This document shows, one piece after another, positions 36,660 to 45,888 of a DNA stretch of 64,000 bases. Made by a program: the position numbers and the translations under genes. Numbering within the stretch: position 1 is the first letter of the stretch; every line of letters starts with the position of its first letter. Below the pieces are notes generated by a model. That model ran no database searches, was not told the DNA's origin, and saw only the letters and a list, made by a program, of their open reading frames with translations. Source of the DNA: Companilactobacillus heilongjiangensis (GTDB lineage Bacteria > Bacillota > Bacilli > Lactobacillales > Lactobacillaceae). Where the stretch lies: positions 992,001 through 1,056,000 of the forward strand of contig NZ_CP012559.1 of NCBI RefSeq assembly GCF_000831645.3, written 5' to 3'.

Positions 36660-39051
36660 CGAGAAACCATATTTCTTGGGTACTGTCAAAGCCATCTTTT
36701 TTGAAAATCCCGAAAATCTCTATAAGATCTTTACGATTAAAGTTAAGAAAACCAATACTGGCTGGGACGGTGGCGATATCGTTGTTACTGGTAGTTTTGG
36801 CGAAATTGTTGAAGAAGAAGAATATCGTTTTGAAGGCGAAATCGTTGATCATCCTAAATATGGTCAACAATTTAAAGCTACAACGTACAAACGTAGTCGT
36901 CCCAATGGTCGTAAGCAATTAATAGCTTTCTTTTCGAGTGAAGAGTTCCCTGGTATTGGGAAGAAAAAGGCGGAGAAAATTGTTGATACATTGGGTGAAG
37001 ATGCCATCGACAAGATCTTACAGGATCCGCATGCCTTGGATTTTCTAAAACTTGGTGAAGAGAAAACTCAAAATATTGTGGAACAAATTTCCAGCAATCA
37101 TCAAACAGAACAAGTTTTATATCAATTGAATAATTACGGCTTTGGTCCAACGTTGAGTGCTCGTATTTTTCAAAAGTATGGTGCGCAAACACTCGATAAA
37201 TTGACTGAGGATCCGTATCAGTTGGTCATTGATGTCAAAGGTGTTGGATTTAAACGTGCTGATGAATTGGCAAAACGCTTAGGTATTACGGGCGATGACC
37301 CCAGACGTATCAAGGGTGCCTTGATTCAAATGGTGACCTTAATTGTCAATGAAACAGGTGACACGTATGTCGACGGTCAGGATTTAATCCATCGTGTTGG
37401 CAGTATTTTGCGTGCTAATTCAACTGATGATTTACAACAAAAATTACTTGATGGTTTACGTAATTTAGTTAAAGACGGCGTACTGGTAGTTGAAAATGGC
37501 AACGTCTATGAAAAAGATTTGGCTGATAGCGAATGGTCTATTGCCCAATCTTTGAAGATGATTACTGACAGTTTCAAAGGCGTGGCTTGGAAGAAAAAGG
37601 CCATGAAGAAGGAATTGCATCAGATTGAATCGGATTTCAACGTTAAATATGATGAGTCGCAAGAAAAAGCGATTGAACAGTCTTTGACAGCTCCGATATT
37701 TCTACTCACAGGTGGTCCCGGAACTGGTAAAACAACCATCATTAATGCCATTGTCGCAGCCTATGCCAAGTTAAATGACATGCCACTTGAACCAGAGTCC
37801 AAAGAGTATGCAATTGCTCTAGCGGCTCCTACAGGACGTGCAGCTAAACATATGGGCGAATCAACTGGTTTGCCAGCGATGACGATTCATCGTTTGTTAG
37901 GATTAACTGGTACCGAGGACGATGAATTTGCGGAACCAAGTTTAGATTGTAAATTGTTGATTATTGATGAAATGTCGATGGTCGATACGAAATTATTTAA
38001 AGTTTTAATTTCCGCCGTTCAACCAGGGACACAAATCGTCCTAGTAGGTGACCGTGATCAGTTGCCATCAGTTGGACCCGGTCAAGTCTTTGCTGATTTG
38101 ATCAACAGTGAAGTTTTCCCAACTATGATTTTGAAAAATATTCACCGTCAGGATGAGGATTCAACGATTATTCAGTTGGCTCATGATATTAATGAAGGTG
38201 TTATCGTTGATGGCATCTTTGAAAATCGAGCTGATAGAAGTTTTATCAACTGTAATAGTCGTGATGTACCACATGTTTTGTCACAGATTATCAGCAAGTC
38301 CGGTGAACGTGGCTTCGATATTGCGGATGTCCAAGTGTTGGCGCCAATGTATCGTGGTACCGCTGGAATCGACAATTTGAATTATGTGATTCAAAACGTT
38401 GTTAACCCAATGACACCTAAGCGTAAAGAGGTTTCGATGGGTAACATCAAGTATCGAATCAAAGATAAGGTCGTTTATTTAGTTAATACGCCTGAGGATA
38501 ATGTTTTCAATGGTGAAATTGGTCAGATTGTCGGAATTATTTTGGCAAAAGAAAATACTGACAAAGTTGATAAATTAGTTATCGATTTTGATGGCAATGA
38601 AGTGACTTTGGACCGTAAGGATTGGCTCAATATCACCTTGGCTTACTGTACTTCAATTCATAAATCACAAGGTTCTGAGTTCGAAATGGTTATTTTGCCA
38701 CTAGTGAATGAAGAATCACGGATGTTACGTCGTAATTTGTTGTATACAGCTGTTACACGTGCTAAGCGTCTGTTGATTATGGTTGGTGACCGTAGTGCGT
38801 TTGAGCGTTCAATTAGAGATCAGTCGAGTGAACGTCAGACGACTTTGAAGGAACGAATCTTTACTAGTTTTAAGATTAAGCAGCCGGAAACAGAGACTGA
38901 ATCTCCTGATGAAGAAGTTGAACCAGAAGAGACTGAACCAAAGGATTATCGCTTAACACTTGATATGGTTATGAATAATGCGATTAATCCGATGATTGGG
39001 ATGGATGGCGTTATACCTAGTGACTTTATGAAGGAAGATAAGGCAGTTTAA
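36646..39051 (+). CDS. recD2: SF1B DNA helicase RecD2
   Basis: 5'-3' helicase of the RecD2 type, working without RecBC in replication fork and damage tolerance. It has 801 residues: an N-terminal OB-like domain, helix-hairpin-helix repeats (FPGIGKKKAEKIVDTLG and VKGVGFKRADELAKRLG), then Walker A LLTGGPGTGKTTI near residue 353, Walker B LLIIDEMSMVD, and the C-terminal motif YCTSIHKSQGSEFEMVI and TAVTRAK. The last 60 residues are acidic. AAGGAGAT precedes ATG 36646. Confidence 0.96.
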   Translation: MTESDEKPYFLGTVKAIFFENPENLYKIFTIKVKKTNTGWDGGDIVVTGSFGEIVEEEEYRFEGEIVDHPKYGQQFKATTYKRSRPNGRKQLIAFFSSEEFPGIGKKKAEKIVDTLGEDAIDKILQDPHALDFLKLGEEKTQNIVEQISSNHQTEQVLYQLNNYGFGPTLSARIFQKYGAQTLDKLTEDPYQLVIDVKGVGFKRADELAKRLGITGDDPRRIKGALIQMVTLIVNETGDTYVDGQDLIHRVGSILRANSTDDLQQKLLDGLRNLVKDGVLVVENGNVYEKDLADSEWSIAQSLKMITDSFKGVAWKKKAMKKELHQIESDFNVKYDESQEKAIEQSLTAPIFLLTGGPGTGKTTIINAIVAAYAKLNDMPLEPESKEYAIALAAPTGRAAKHMGESTGLPAMTIHRLLGLTGTEDDEFAEPSLDCKLLIIDEMSMVDTKLFKVLISAVQPGTQIVLVGDRDQLPSVGPGQVFADLINSEVFPTMILKNIHRQDEDSTIIQLAHDINEGVIVDGIFENRADRSFINCNSRDVPHVLSQIISKSGERGFDIADVQVLAPMYRGTAGIDNLNYVIQNVVNPMTPKRKEVSMGNIKYRIKDKVVYLVNTPEDNVFNGEIGQIVGIILAKENTDKVDKLVIDFDGNEVTLDRKDWLNITLAYCTSIHKSQGSEFEMVILPLVNEESRMLRRNLLYTAVTRAKRLLIMVGDRSAFERSIRDQSSERQTTLKERIFTSFKIKQPETETESPDEEVEPEETEPKDYRLTLDMVMNNAINPMIGMDGVIPSDFMKEDKAV

Positions 39052-39070
39052 AAGAAAATTATGTGTCCAC

Positions 39071-39105
39071 AAAGAAGCATATTCTCGTGATGTGCTTCTT
39101 TTTTT
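39071..39105 (+). terminator. Intrinsic terminator after recD2
   Basis: AAGAAGCATATT and GATGTGCTTCTT arms with G-T pairs, then seven T. Confidence 0.8.
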
Positions 39106-39169
39106 GTTGCCAAAGATAATTTTTAGAGTATTATTTTATTGCTACCAAAAATTATAAGGAAAATTAATT

Positions 39170-39691
39170 ATGCAAAATCTTAGTTATACGAATATTGTTT
39201 TAGCATTACTAATCTTGTATGTGGTAATTAAGCGTCAGTTGGAACCGAGAATCGTTAAGTTTAAACCAGAGTTTTTCATTGTGGTTATTTTATTGGGAAT
39301 TTCTTCAATTGGGGATGCTGTGAACAAACAACATCTTAATCTTGCCCAGAATAAAATTATTATTTTTGGAATACTTAGTTTGATCAGTGCAGCTGTTTTT
39401 GCGGCATTGCGAGCCCTATCGTATAAGTTCTGGCTTGATGATGATAAATTAGTCATGCGAGAAGGAAATTGGTTAACGATTATCTGGTGGATCATCGGTA
39501 TCGGAATACACGTAGCGGTTGATCGAATATGGACTGGAAGTTCAGTGACGTTATTATTGTATTTAGGGGTAACTTTGTTAATACAGCGGGGAATGGTTTG
39601 GTATCGAGCCTCATCTAAATTTCCCCAAGAAATATCAGCTAATGTAGCTGCACAACAAAAGAATAGAAGTAGACATAATAGACGTCATTAA
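39170..39691 (+). CDS. Four-helix membrane protein of unknown function
   Basis: 173 residues with hydrophobic segments at about 6-19, 30-44, 62-84 and 104-133, and a very basic C-terminus (QQKNRSRHNRRH). Layout, with a short polar loop carrying KFWLDDDKLVMREGNWLTI, recalls CcdC/DUF1453-like proteins, but I am not sure of this. AAGGAAAATTA precedes ATG 39170. It stands alone between two terminators and borders the accessory region. Confidence 0.75.
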   Translation: MQNLSYTNIVLALLILYVVIKRQLEPRIVKFKPEFFIVVILLGISSIGDAVNKQHLNLAQNKIIIFGILSLISAAVFAALRALSYKFWLDDDKLVMREGNWLTIIWWIIGIGIHVAVDRIWTGSSVTLLLYLGVTLLIQRGMVWYRASSKFPQEISANVAAQQKNRSRHNRRH

Positions 39692-39701
39692 TAATAAAAT
39701 T

Positions 39702-39764
39702 GAAGAGTATTTGTGAGAAACCGAGAAAAATATTTTCTGGCTTCTTGCAAGTACTTCTTTTTTT
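39702..39764 (+). terminator. Intrinsic terminator of the membrane protein gene
   Basis: Long stem GAAGAGTATTTG...GAGAAAA with TTTTCTGG...CAAGTACTTC, G-T pairs and a bulge, followed by seven T. Confidence 0.7.
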
Positions 39765-40008
39765 GAAAAATGATCATTTGAATCAGAAAATATCATCCAA
39801 TATTGGGGCAATTAATAATATTTTGCTCAGTCCGTATCATAATGTTTATATATATGCCTTGTTCATTTTTATATATTTAATAATTTTGAATTTAAAGAAT
39901 AAACAGAATTCAACTATCAGTGAGGTGTAGAATTGTTTAAATTTCCAAACTATATTTTTGAGTAAACTTAGTTGAAAATACGTCAATAAAGTGTGTAATA
40001 TATCAGGT
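39765..40008. other. AT-rich intergenic stretch before arsR-like gene
   Basis: No supported gene. A 76-codon open frame (39700-39930) begins inside the preceding terminator and has no ribosome site. TAGTTGAAAATACG (39969-39982) resembles one half of the 28-bp palindrome at 40360 and could be a regulator site for arsR itself. Confidence 0.5.
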
Positions 40009-40290
40009 ATGATGAATACAGCAGATAACAAACAAATAGCGGTTTTTAAGGCTTTAGCTGATCCAGTAAGGTTAGATATTATTCAATATTTGAAGCAGAT
40101 TGACTGTGAGATTTCTTGTGGTGAAGTGGGTAAAGCCGTTAATATCAGTAAAACCTCAGGTTCATACCACTTTAAGCTACTTCAGGATGCTGGATTGATA
40201 AATGCCAGAAAAGAAGCACGTGAGAAATATGTCAGTCTTAATCAGACAACTTTTGATAAGTATGTAACTAATTTTTATAAAAATATTTAA
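40009..40290 (+). CDS. ArsR-family transcriptional regulator
   Basis: Winged-helix dimeric repressor. About 93 residues: a helix start FKALADPVRLDIIQYLK, recognition region VNISKTSGSYHFKLLQDAGLI and wing REKYVSLNQ. Cys residues (DCEISCGE) lie just before the recognition helices, but a metal site is not certain. ATG 40009 or 40012 is preferred over GTG 39991, which lacks a ribosome site; AGG lies a few bases upstream. The exporter gene 125 bases downstream, behind a perfect palindrome, is its likely target. Confidence 0.85.
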   Translation: MMNTADNKQIAVFKALADPVRLDIIQYLKQIDCEISCGEVGKAVNISKTSGSYHFKLLQDAGLINARKEAREKYVSLNQTTFDKYVTNFYKNI

Positions 40291-40314
40291 GGGCGTATAT
40301 TTACGCTCTTTTTG
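40290..40314 (+). terminator. Terminator after the arsR-like gene
   Basis: GGGCGTA paired with TACGCTC, short AT loop, then TTTTT. Confidence 0.75.
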
Positions 40315-40329
40315 TTTGCACTTTTCTCC

Positions 40330-40358
40330 TTGTCAGGAAATCTGCGTCATGTTAATTT
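40330..40358 (+). promoter_or_regulatory. Promoter of DHA2 exporter gene
   Basis: TTGTCA (40330-40335), 17 bases, TAATTT (40353-40358) with an upstream TGT (extended -10). The predicted start site falls inside the palindrome that follows. Confidence 0.45.
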
Positions 40359-40359
40359 T

Positions 40360-40387
40360 AAATAGTTCAAAATATTTTGAACTATTT
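40360..40387. promoter_or_regulatory. Perfect 28-bp palindrome, probable operator
   Basis: AAATAGTTCAAAAT followed immediately by its exact reverse complement. It covers the expected transcription start of the exporter gene. TTCAAA-type dyads fit ArsR-family operators, and an arsR-like gene is directly upstream. Confidence 0.75.
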
Positions 40388-40415
40388 TTTAGAAAACATG
40401 AATGGGGAAAATTAA

Positions 40416-41783
40416 ATGAAACAGAAGCAAGTTAATTCAAACTGGGTGTTAGTTTTAACGTCATTGGGATTTTTCATGTCGATGATGGATTCCATGATTG
40501 TGACGACAGCTTCAACTGCCATCAGAAATGATTTTCATATTTCGGTTGATATGTTGCAGTGGGCGATGAATTCATACAATATTACGATTGCGGCAGTTCT
40601 CTTAGTGGGAGTTTCTTTAGGTGAACGGTTAGGACGCCGTAAAATTTATAATTTAGGGATTTTGATTTTTACTATCGGTTCGGTTTTATGCGCGTTGTCG
40701 AACAATATTGAATTTTTGATTATTGCTCGAGTTGTTGAGGGTATTGGAGCATCAGTAATGACGCCGATGTCGATGGCAATTTTGACGAATACTTTGCCAG
40801 TTTCGGAGCGTGGAAAAGCACTCGGAATTTGGAGTGGAATCGGTGGATTGGCACTGATCGTTGGTCCATCATTGGGTGGATTTATTGTCGCCAAGTTAGC
40901 ATGGCAGTGGATATTTTGGATCAATGTGCCAATTGGTATTTTAGCAATTTATTTATCTATGAAAATGTTGCCGGAGAGTACTGGTAACAGTTACAGAGTT
41001 GGTATGATTGATTCAATTTTAATCATAGTTGCATCGACGAGCATTATCTGGTCCTTATCAGCGATGACATCTGCCAGCTCAATTGTCTGGCCACTCTTGA
41101 TTGGAATTCTAGGATTATCAACTGGAGTTTGGTTTGTATTACGTCAAAAGGTCGAAGAAAAGCCAATGATTCCCTTAGACTTCTTCAAATCAGTAGCTTT
41201 TACAGGCGGAAATGTTGCCACGTTTTTACTGTATGGTTCAATGTATGGCGTAGTATTTTTTCTACCACAATTTTTACAAGTTGTTGGTGGTGCAGATTCA
41301 TTGGTGGCTGGATTAGAGATACTGCCCTGGACGGGAACCTTGGTAGTGGTGGCACCATTTGCTGGAAATGCAGTCGATAAATACGGAGAGCGGCTGATTG
41401 CAACGTTGGGATTGCTGTTTCAAGGCATCGGCTATATTTTGATAATGGTTTTAGTAAATGATCACAGTCCATATCTAAATATGGTTGTACCATTAGCTAT
41501 TGCTGGGGTTGGATTATCGATGGCTGGTCCGGCACTTCAAAAAGTGGTTTTAGGTGCAGTTGCGAAATCCGAGATTGGTAAAGCATCAGGAGTTTACAAT
41601 GTTTTTCGTTTATTGGGTGGTGCAGTTGGAACAACAGTTTCAGTAATTATCTTTTATCAATTTGGTGGGATGAGCAATTTAGGGCTATTTACTAGTGGTT
41701 TTCGAGCCGTGATGTTGAGTGCGGGGATTATTTCTATTTTAGGAATGATTTTTTCATTCAGATTTAAAAAGTCGTCAGATTAA
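40416..41783 (+). CDS. MFS drug exporter, DHA2 (EmrB/QacA) family
   Basis: Proton-driven multidrug efflux transporter of the 14-helix type. It has 455 residues. DSMIVTTASTAIRNDFH after helix 1, motif A GERLGRRKIYNLG and motif C GPSLGGFIVAKLAWQWIFWINVP (read as GPSLGGFI and WQWIFWINVPIG) identify the DHA2 family. The substrate is not predictable. GGGGAAAATTAA precedes ATG 40416. Control by the upstream ArsR-like protein through the palindrome is likely. Confidence 0.92.
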   Translation: MKQKQVNSNWVLVLTSLGFFMSMMDSMIVTTASTAIRNDFHISVDMLQWAMNSYNITIAAVLLVGVSLGERLGRRKIYNLGILIFTIGSVLCALSNNIEFLIIARVVEGIGASVMTPMSMAILTNTLPVSERGKALGIWSGIGGLALIVGPSLGGFIVAKLAWQWIFWINVPIGILAIYLSMKMLPESTGNSYRVGMIDSILIIVASTSIIWSLSAMTSASSIVWPLLIGILGLSTGVWFVLRQKVEEKPMIPLDFFKSVAFTGGNVATFLLYGSMYGVVFFLPQFLQVVGGADSLVAGLEILPWTGTLVVVAPFAGNAVDKYGERLIATLGLLFQGIGYILIMVLVNDHSPYLNMVVPLAIAGVGLSMAGPALQKVVLGAVAKSEIGKASGVYNVFRLLGGAVGTTVSVIIFYQFGGMSNLGLFTSGFRAVMLSAGIISILGMIFSFRFKKSSD

Positions 41784-41942
41784 AGTGGCTTGAAATTTAT
41801 TTCTTTAACAAAATTACTAGAACATATTTGTACCCAAAATTGTAATCGCTGACTATACTCATGGTACCAAGATGATTTTTTATTAGAATTGTCGTGGTTA
41901 AAAATTAAATGAGTTATTTTTCTGTTTGGATGTGATCTCAAA

Positions 41943-42419
41943 ATGAATATCAAATTACAGGAATATGATAAAAATAATATTACCCAAAGTATGCTTGATG
42001 ATTATCATCTTAATCCCGATGATAATATCGGTGGTCCACAATCAATCATTGAACGAAGTCGAACCAATTTGCATATGCAACCAATGATGATTCTTGATAA
42101 CGATAAATTGGTCGGATGTTTCTGCCTGCATACAGACGACGGGCCATTGCTGTATGATGGGGATTCGCAAACGGATATTTTAGTACGAGCTTTCTCGATC
42201 GATAGCCGTTACCGTCGCCGTGATTATGCCTTAATAACATTGCTGAAACTATCTGAGTTTGTTTATTTTAATTATAAGCAAGTTGATCGAATGATTTTAG
42301 GCGTTAATCCGACTAATTTAGCTGCCCAAGAACTTTATCTAAAAGCTGGTTTCGTATATTCAAACAAGCGAGTACAAGGAAAATTGGGTGAAATTTATGT
42401 TTATCATAAAAATATTTAA
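41943..42419 (+). CDS. GNAT-family acetyltransferase
   Basis: 158-residue protein. The GNAT acetyl-CoA loop is RAFSIDSRYRRRDYALITLL (residues about 81-100), and LGVNPTNLAAQELYLKAGF is the family's C-terminal motif. It probably acetylates a small molecule or protein; the substrate is unknown. The ribosome site is weak. The 160 bases upstream hold no other gene. Confidence 0.85.
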   Translation: MNIKLQEYDKNNITQSMLDDYHLNPDDNIGGPQSIIERSRTNLHMQPMMILDNDKLVGCFCLHTDDGPLLYDGDSQTDILVRAFSIDSRYRRRDYALITLLKLSEFVYFNYKQVDRMILGVNPTNLAAQELYLKAGFVYSNKRVQGKLGEIYVYHKNI

Positions 42420-42503
42420 AATAATGACAAACTGTATAGCTGAGTATTACTTCAATAGTCTCGATGTACAATTATTTCATTAATTGTCGATTGGAGATAA
42501 CAC

Positions 42504-42872
42504 ATGACTGATACCGATACGAATAAAATTACGATTCAAAAGTATTTTAAATTGTCTGACTATGCTTCAAGTGATATGAATTCTTTAAAAGCAATTATCG
42601 ATTTGTTTAGTGATGAAGCAAAGATTAAATCGGGAATGAATGAAACAGCAACAAATAAAAGTGAAATAGCTGATTTCTTTAGATCATTCTTTGGACGCAA
42701 CCAGCAATTGAAGCATCTGTTTGAAATTAGGGATGTCGACAATAATTATCAGACCGAATGGGTCGTAGCTGGTTTGAAGAGTGATGGCTCATTGTTTTCA
42801 CTACATGGGTTTGACTATTATCAATTTGATGATGCTGGTAAAATCGTTGATTTGAAGGTTGTTATTTCATAG
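42504..42872 (+). CDS. NTF2-like (SnoaL-type) small protein
   Basis: 122-residue single-domain protein resembling the SnoaL/NTF2 fold: helix-rich start (ISDY-like KYFKLSDYASSDMNSLKAI), IDLFSDEAKIKSG, and a beta half with TEWVVAGLKSDGSLFSLHGFDYY. Function is unknown; the fold is used by enzymes and stress proteins. GGAGATAACAC precedes ATG 42504. A decayed copy of this gene lies at 46693-46920. Confidence 0.8.
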   Translation: MTDTDTNKITIQKYFKLSDYASSDMNSLKAIIDLFSDEAKIKSGMNETATNKSEIADFFRSFFGRNQQLKHLFEIRDVDNNYQTEWVVAGLKSDGSLFSLHGFDYYQFDDAGKIVDLKVVIS

Positions 42873-42909
42873 ATAGACGATGAAATGTCATCGCATTTCG
42901 AATAATAAG

Positions 42910-42958
42910 ATAAATAAGACAGGTCAATCCAGTTTTGGATTTGGCCTGTCTTATTTAT
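42910..42958. terminator. Bidirectional terminator between convergent genes
   Basis: ATAAATAAGACAGG paired with CCTGTCTTATTTAT, with further pairing towards the centre. It serves the NTF2-like gene and the reverse exporter gene. Confidence 0.85.
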
Positions 42959-42996
42959 GTTGTGGTTCTCGTTCAAGTCTATGTTCCAAAATGATT

Positions 42997-44733
42997 TTAA
43001 GCTTTCTTCTTTTTGAATATAAATGCAGTCACTAAGCTAGCAAAAATCGGTGGATATTCTAATGAATACATATCTAAAAATGAGCTATTCAACTTATTGT
43101 GTAAGTGAACTTTTATATTGTGTGTAGTATGTGTAATTTGACTATTTAATTTTGTTACTTTTTTATCAACGATAGTTGTGATTTGTTTTTTGATGGCAAT
43201 ATCAGCGGATTCAGGTAAAGGAGTACCTAATGCATTTTGTTTTTGAGTAACAATATTGGTGTATTCAACATTGATCATTTTGTTCTTTTTACTGTTATTA
43301 ATTGTGTTGCTTTTGACTTTATTAGAACTGTTTACGTTATTGCTATTACTTGAGATTAATTTGTTGTGCAAATGATTTTTAATGGTTGTCTTAGAATTAT
43401 TGGGAATATCTATCTTATCAACTTGACCAATTGCGTAGTGATAAGTTTCATGTTTGGCATCAGTTATGTTTCCATTTAGCATTGATAAAAAGAGTGCTAT
43501 TCCAATTATAATTCCGACATTTCTCATAACATTTAGCACGTTTTGTCCAGCAGTTAATTCAGTTCCTTGTAGTTCGGCAATGCCGACAGTTAAAGCTGGA
43601 CCACTGATGAATCCAATTCCGAAACCGATAATAACATCGATTATGTATAACTGATTCCAATTATTTGTCACATTTAAGTTGCTTAACATATAGATACCAA
43701 TACCAGATGCTAAAATTCCGGCTCCAATTAGGATTCTATTTGAAATTTTACCGATTAAGGAAATTGATAATGGATTGAAGATTAGCATGGCGACGGACAT
43801 TGGAGTTATTAATAAGGCTGCCTTTAGTTGTGATACATCAGTAATTTTTGTTAAGTAAGTTGGGATAATTCCAATGAAACTAGCTAAAGTGATAAATGCA
43901 ATTAAGATACTTGTGATTGAAGCTATAAAATCACGATTCTTAAATAACTTCATTGGAATAATTGGATCATTAGTCTTTATTTCCCTGAGAATGAACAATA
44001 ATAATAGAACGATTGAACTAATTCCACATCCGAGTGTTTTAAGGCTTGCCCAGCCCCAATCACGACCATCAACCAAGGCAGTTGTCATTAGTAGTAGTGT
44101 TCCAACGATTAAAGATGTACCAATGGCATCCAATTTAACACTCTTCGTTATTTCATTTTTCATTGATAATGTGGATAGGGTACTTATTAGCAAAATAATG
44201 ACGATTGGTATATTTATGAGGAATACCCAGTGCCAACCGAAATATTGTGAGATAATGCCACCAATGGCTGGTCCCATAGCAGAACCTAAGGCCTGTGTTA
44301 CACCAAGGATAGCAATAACTTTAGCACGACGTTCTTTACTAACAATATTTAAAGATATTAGCATTGCAGCAGGTAGCATTGTGGCGGCACCGATACTCTG
44401 AATTGCACGACCAATCAATAGAATATTTAGATTAGCTGAAGTTCCACTAACAATGGAACCAAATAGGAAAACTAATAGTGCTAGATTAAGAAGTTTGACT
44501 CGACCGAACATATCTCCTAGACGTCCGACCGGAATTAACAGTGATGCAAAGAGAATTGTATAAATATTAATCGACCATGATAGGTTGGTTAGCGATACAT
44601 TAAAAGCTGTCTGAATTTTAGGTAAGGTGATATTCATAATACTCGTATCCAAGATTACTAAAAATCCAATAATGGACATTGTAATAATTATTGTATTTTT
44701 TTTGCTTGTACTAATATTTCTCATGATTTTCAC
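42997..44733 (-). CDS. MFS drug exporter, DHA2 family, with long N/S/K-rich loop
   Basis: Multidrug efflux transporter, 578 residues, about 120 longer than the other DHA2 protein here. DTSIMNITLPKIQTAF, motif A GRLGDMFGRVKLLN and motif C GPAIGGIISQYFGW are clear. The extra length is a polar stretch (about 435-555) before the last helix, rich in N, S, K and T, that contains two similar units, KNHLHNKLISS and KVHLHNKLNSS. By topology it should be outside the cell. The first ATG is 44733; ATG 44724 (MRNIST) is possible. Divergent from a tetR gene. Confidence 0.9.
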   Translation of the reverse strand: MKIMRNISTSKKNTIIITMSIIGFLVILDTSIMNITLPKIQTAFNVSLTNLSWSINIYTILFASLLIPVGRLGDMFGRVKLLNLALLVFLFGSIVSGTSANLNILLIGRAIQSIGAATMLPAAMLISLNIVSKERRAKVIAILGVTQALGSAMGPAIGGIISQYFGWHWVFLINIPIVIILLISTLSTLSMKNEITKSVKLDAIGTSLIVGTLLLMTTALVDGRDWGWASLKTLGCGISSIVLLLLFILREIKTNDPIIPMKLFKNRDFIASITSILIAFITLASFIGIIPTYLTKITDVSQLKAALLITPMSVAMLIFNPLSISLIGKISNRILIGAGILASGIGIYMLSNLNVTNNWNQLYIIDVIIGFGIGFISGPALTVGIAELQGTELTAGQNVLNVMRNVGIIIGIALFLSMLNGNITDAKHETYHYAIGQVDKIDIPNNSKTTIKNHLHNKLISSNSNNVNSSNKVKSNTINNSKKNKMINVEYTNIVTQKQNALGTPLPESADIAIKKQITTIVDKKVTKLNSQITHTTHNIKVHLHNKLNSSFLDMYSLEYPPIFASLVTAFIFKKKKA

Positions 44734-44828
44734 TCCCGTTCTTTTCTTGTTTCGAGAGCATTATTATCCAAATATTTATAAACAACCATCAACAAAACCA
44801 TAATCGTAATAAATTTGAGGTGAATGTA

Positions 44829-45392
44829 ATGGATAGAGACACATCAACAGAAGTTGTAACGCGGATGCATAGGCAAACAGAATATTGGATCAAGGAATCT
44901 TTAGTTGATTTATTAGATATTTATAGTTTTGATGAAATTACTGTTAAGCAAATTGTTGCTACAGCTAAAATTTCACGACCAACTTTTTATCGTCATTATT
45001 CTACTAAGGATGACGTTCTTGAAGATTTAGTTAATGACATTATTAGTGGATATATTGAGAGCACAAATAATAATTCAGTACTTGAGTTTGATAATGTATT
45101 AGAAAATTATTTCAATTATTTTGAGAGTAAGAAAGATACTATGCGTATTTTGATTAAGGCTAATCTGGCAGATTACTTTACATCGGCTTTTACTAAGAAA
45201 TTTATTGTCGAAATAAAAGATACTCCAGCTCCATGGAGAAAATGGGATAATGATTTGCAAGTAAGCTTAGGTGTTCAATTTGCCACTGGTGGACTTATCA
45301 ATGTTTTGATTGGTTGGATTGCTACAGATTGTAAAATCAATAGTAAGATAATGATTCAGGAATTGATGGCGACCATCCAAGGATTGGGGTAA
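44829..45392 (+). CDS. TetR/AcrR-family transcriptional regulator
   Basis: 187-residue repressor. The N-terminal helix-turn-helix is FDEITVKQIVATAKISRPTFYRHY (read as ITVKQIVATAKIS and RPTFYRHY), followed by the usual STKDDVLEDLV. The C-terminal ligand domain is unassigned. ATG 44829 is preferred to GTG 44820 because GAGG (44817-44820) is 8 bases upstream. Divergent orientation from the exporter gene 96 bases away suggests it represses that gene. I found no convincing dyad between them. Confidence 0.9.
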   Translation: MDRDTSTEVVTRMHRQTEYWIKESLVDLLDIYSFDEITVKQIVATAKISRPTFYRHYSTKDDVLEDLVNDIISGYIESTNNNSVLEFDNVLENYFNYFESKKDTMRILIKANLADYFTSAFTKKFIVEIKDTPAPWRKWDNDLQVSLGVQFATGGLINVLIGWIATDCKINSKIMIQELMATIQGLG

Positions 45393-45423
45393 ATAGTTAA
45401 TCTTAGTTTTTTATGTTTAAATC

Positions 45424-45465
45424 AAATAGAGACTGCAATCGAATTTCAGATTGCAGTCTCTATTT
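45424..45465. terminator. Terminator after tetR-like gene
   Basis: Perfect 17-bp stem AAATAGAGACTGCAATC with its complement around an 8-base loop; T-rich on both sides. Confidence 0.85.
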
Positions 45466-45572
45466 GTCTATAAATATACAAAATTACCGAATGTGTTTAG
45501 TTTGATTAAATAAAATTGTCATTTTTTGAACAATGAATTAAGGTTCAGTAATTGTAATAGGAGGTGACAATT

Positions 45573-45779
45573 ATGATTACTAATAAAATTATTGAAACTT
45601 TGGAACCTTTTTTATTGAAATGGCATAATAAAATTCAATTTAATGATGTTATACGAAAAACTGCCGTATTGATTTTTCGATTTGTATTGATTGAACAAAT
45701 AGAAAATAGTTGTAGAAAAATTCAAATAAATGGCATTATAATTATGGTTATTTTTAGTATAAAAAAGCTCGTAAACTAA
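45573..45779 (+). CDS. Small protein of unknown function, possibly a gene fragment
   Basis: 68 residues, hydrophobic and very AT-rich. A near-perfect AGGAGGTGA (45558-45566) precedes ATG 45573, which is the main reason to call it. The N-terminal half (ITNKIIETLEPFLLKWHNKIQ...TAVLIFRFVLI) faintly recalls the start of a PTS EIIC permease, so it may be a truncated remnant. Not recognised with confidence. Confidence 0.45.
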   Translation: MITNKIIETLEPFLLKWHNKIQFNDVIRKTAVLIFRFVLIEQIENSCRKIQINGIIIMVIFSIKKLVN

Positions 45780-45888
45780 ATCCATAAGAGTATGTTAAGG
45801 TTAATTTTAAACAGTTGTATTAACGTCCTCAAGGTTCGATATTCAGATAACTATTTTTGTGACAAAGATTGATCAATGAGTTAAATAG

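Noticed and set aside
39700-39930. 76-codon frame after the membrane protein gene
   Set aside because: Starts inside an intrinsic terminator and has no ribosome site or recognisable sequence.
43454-44401. Long plus-strand frames opposite the reverse exporter gene
   Set aside because: Shadow frames of a real coding strand; no ribosome site or known motif.
44734-44828. TetR operator between the divergent exporter and regulator genes
   Set aside because: No convincing inverted repeat could be seen by eye.
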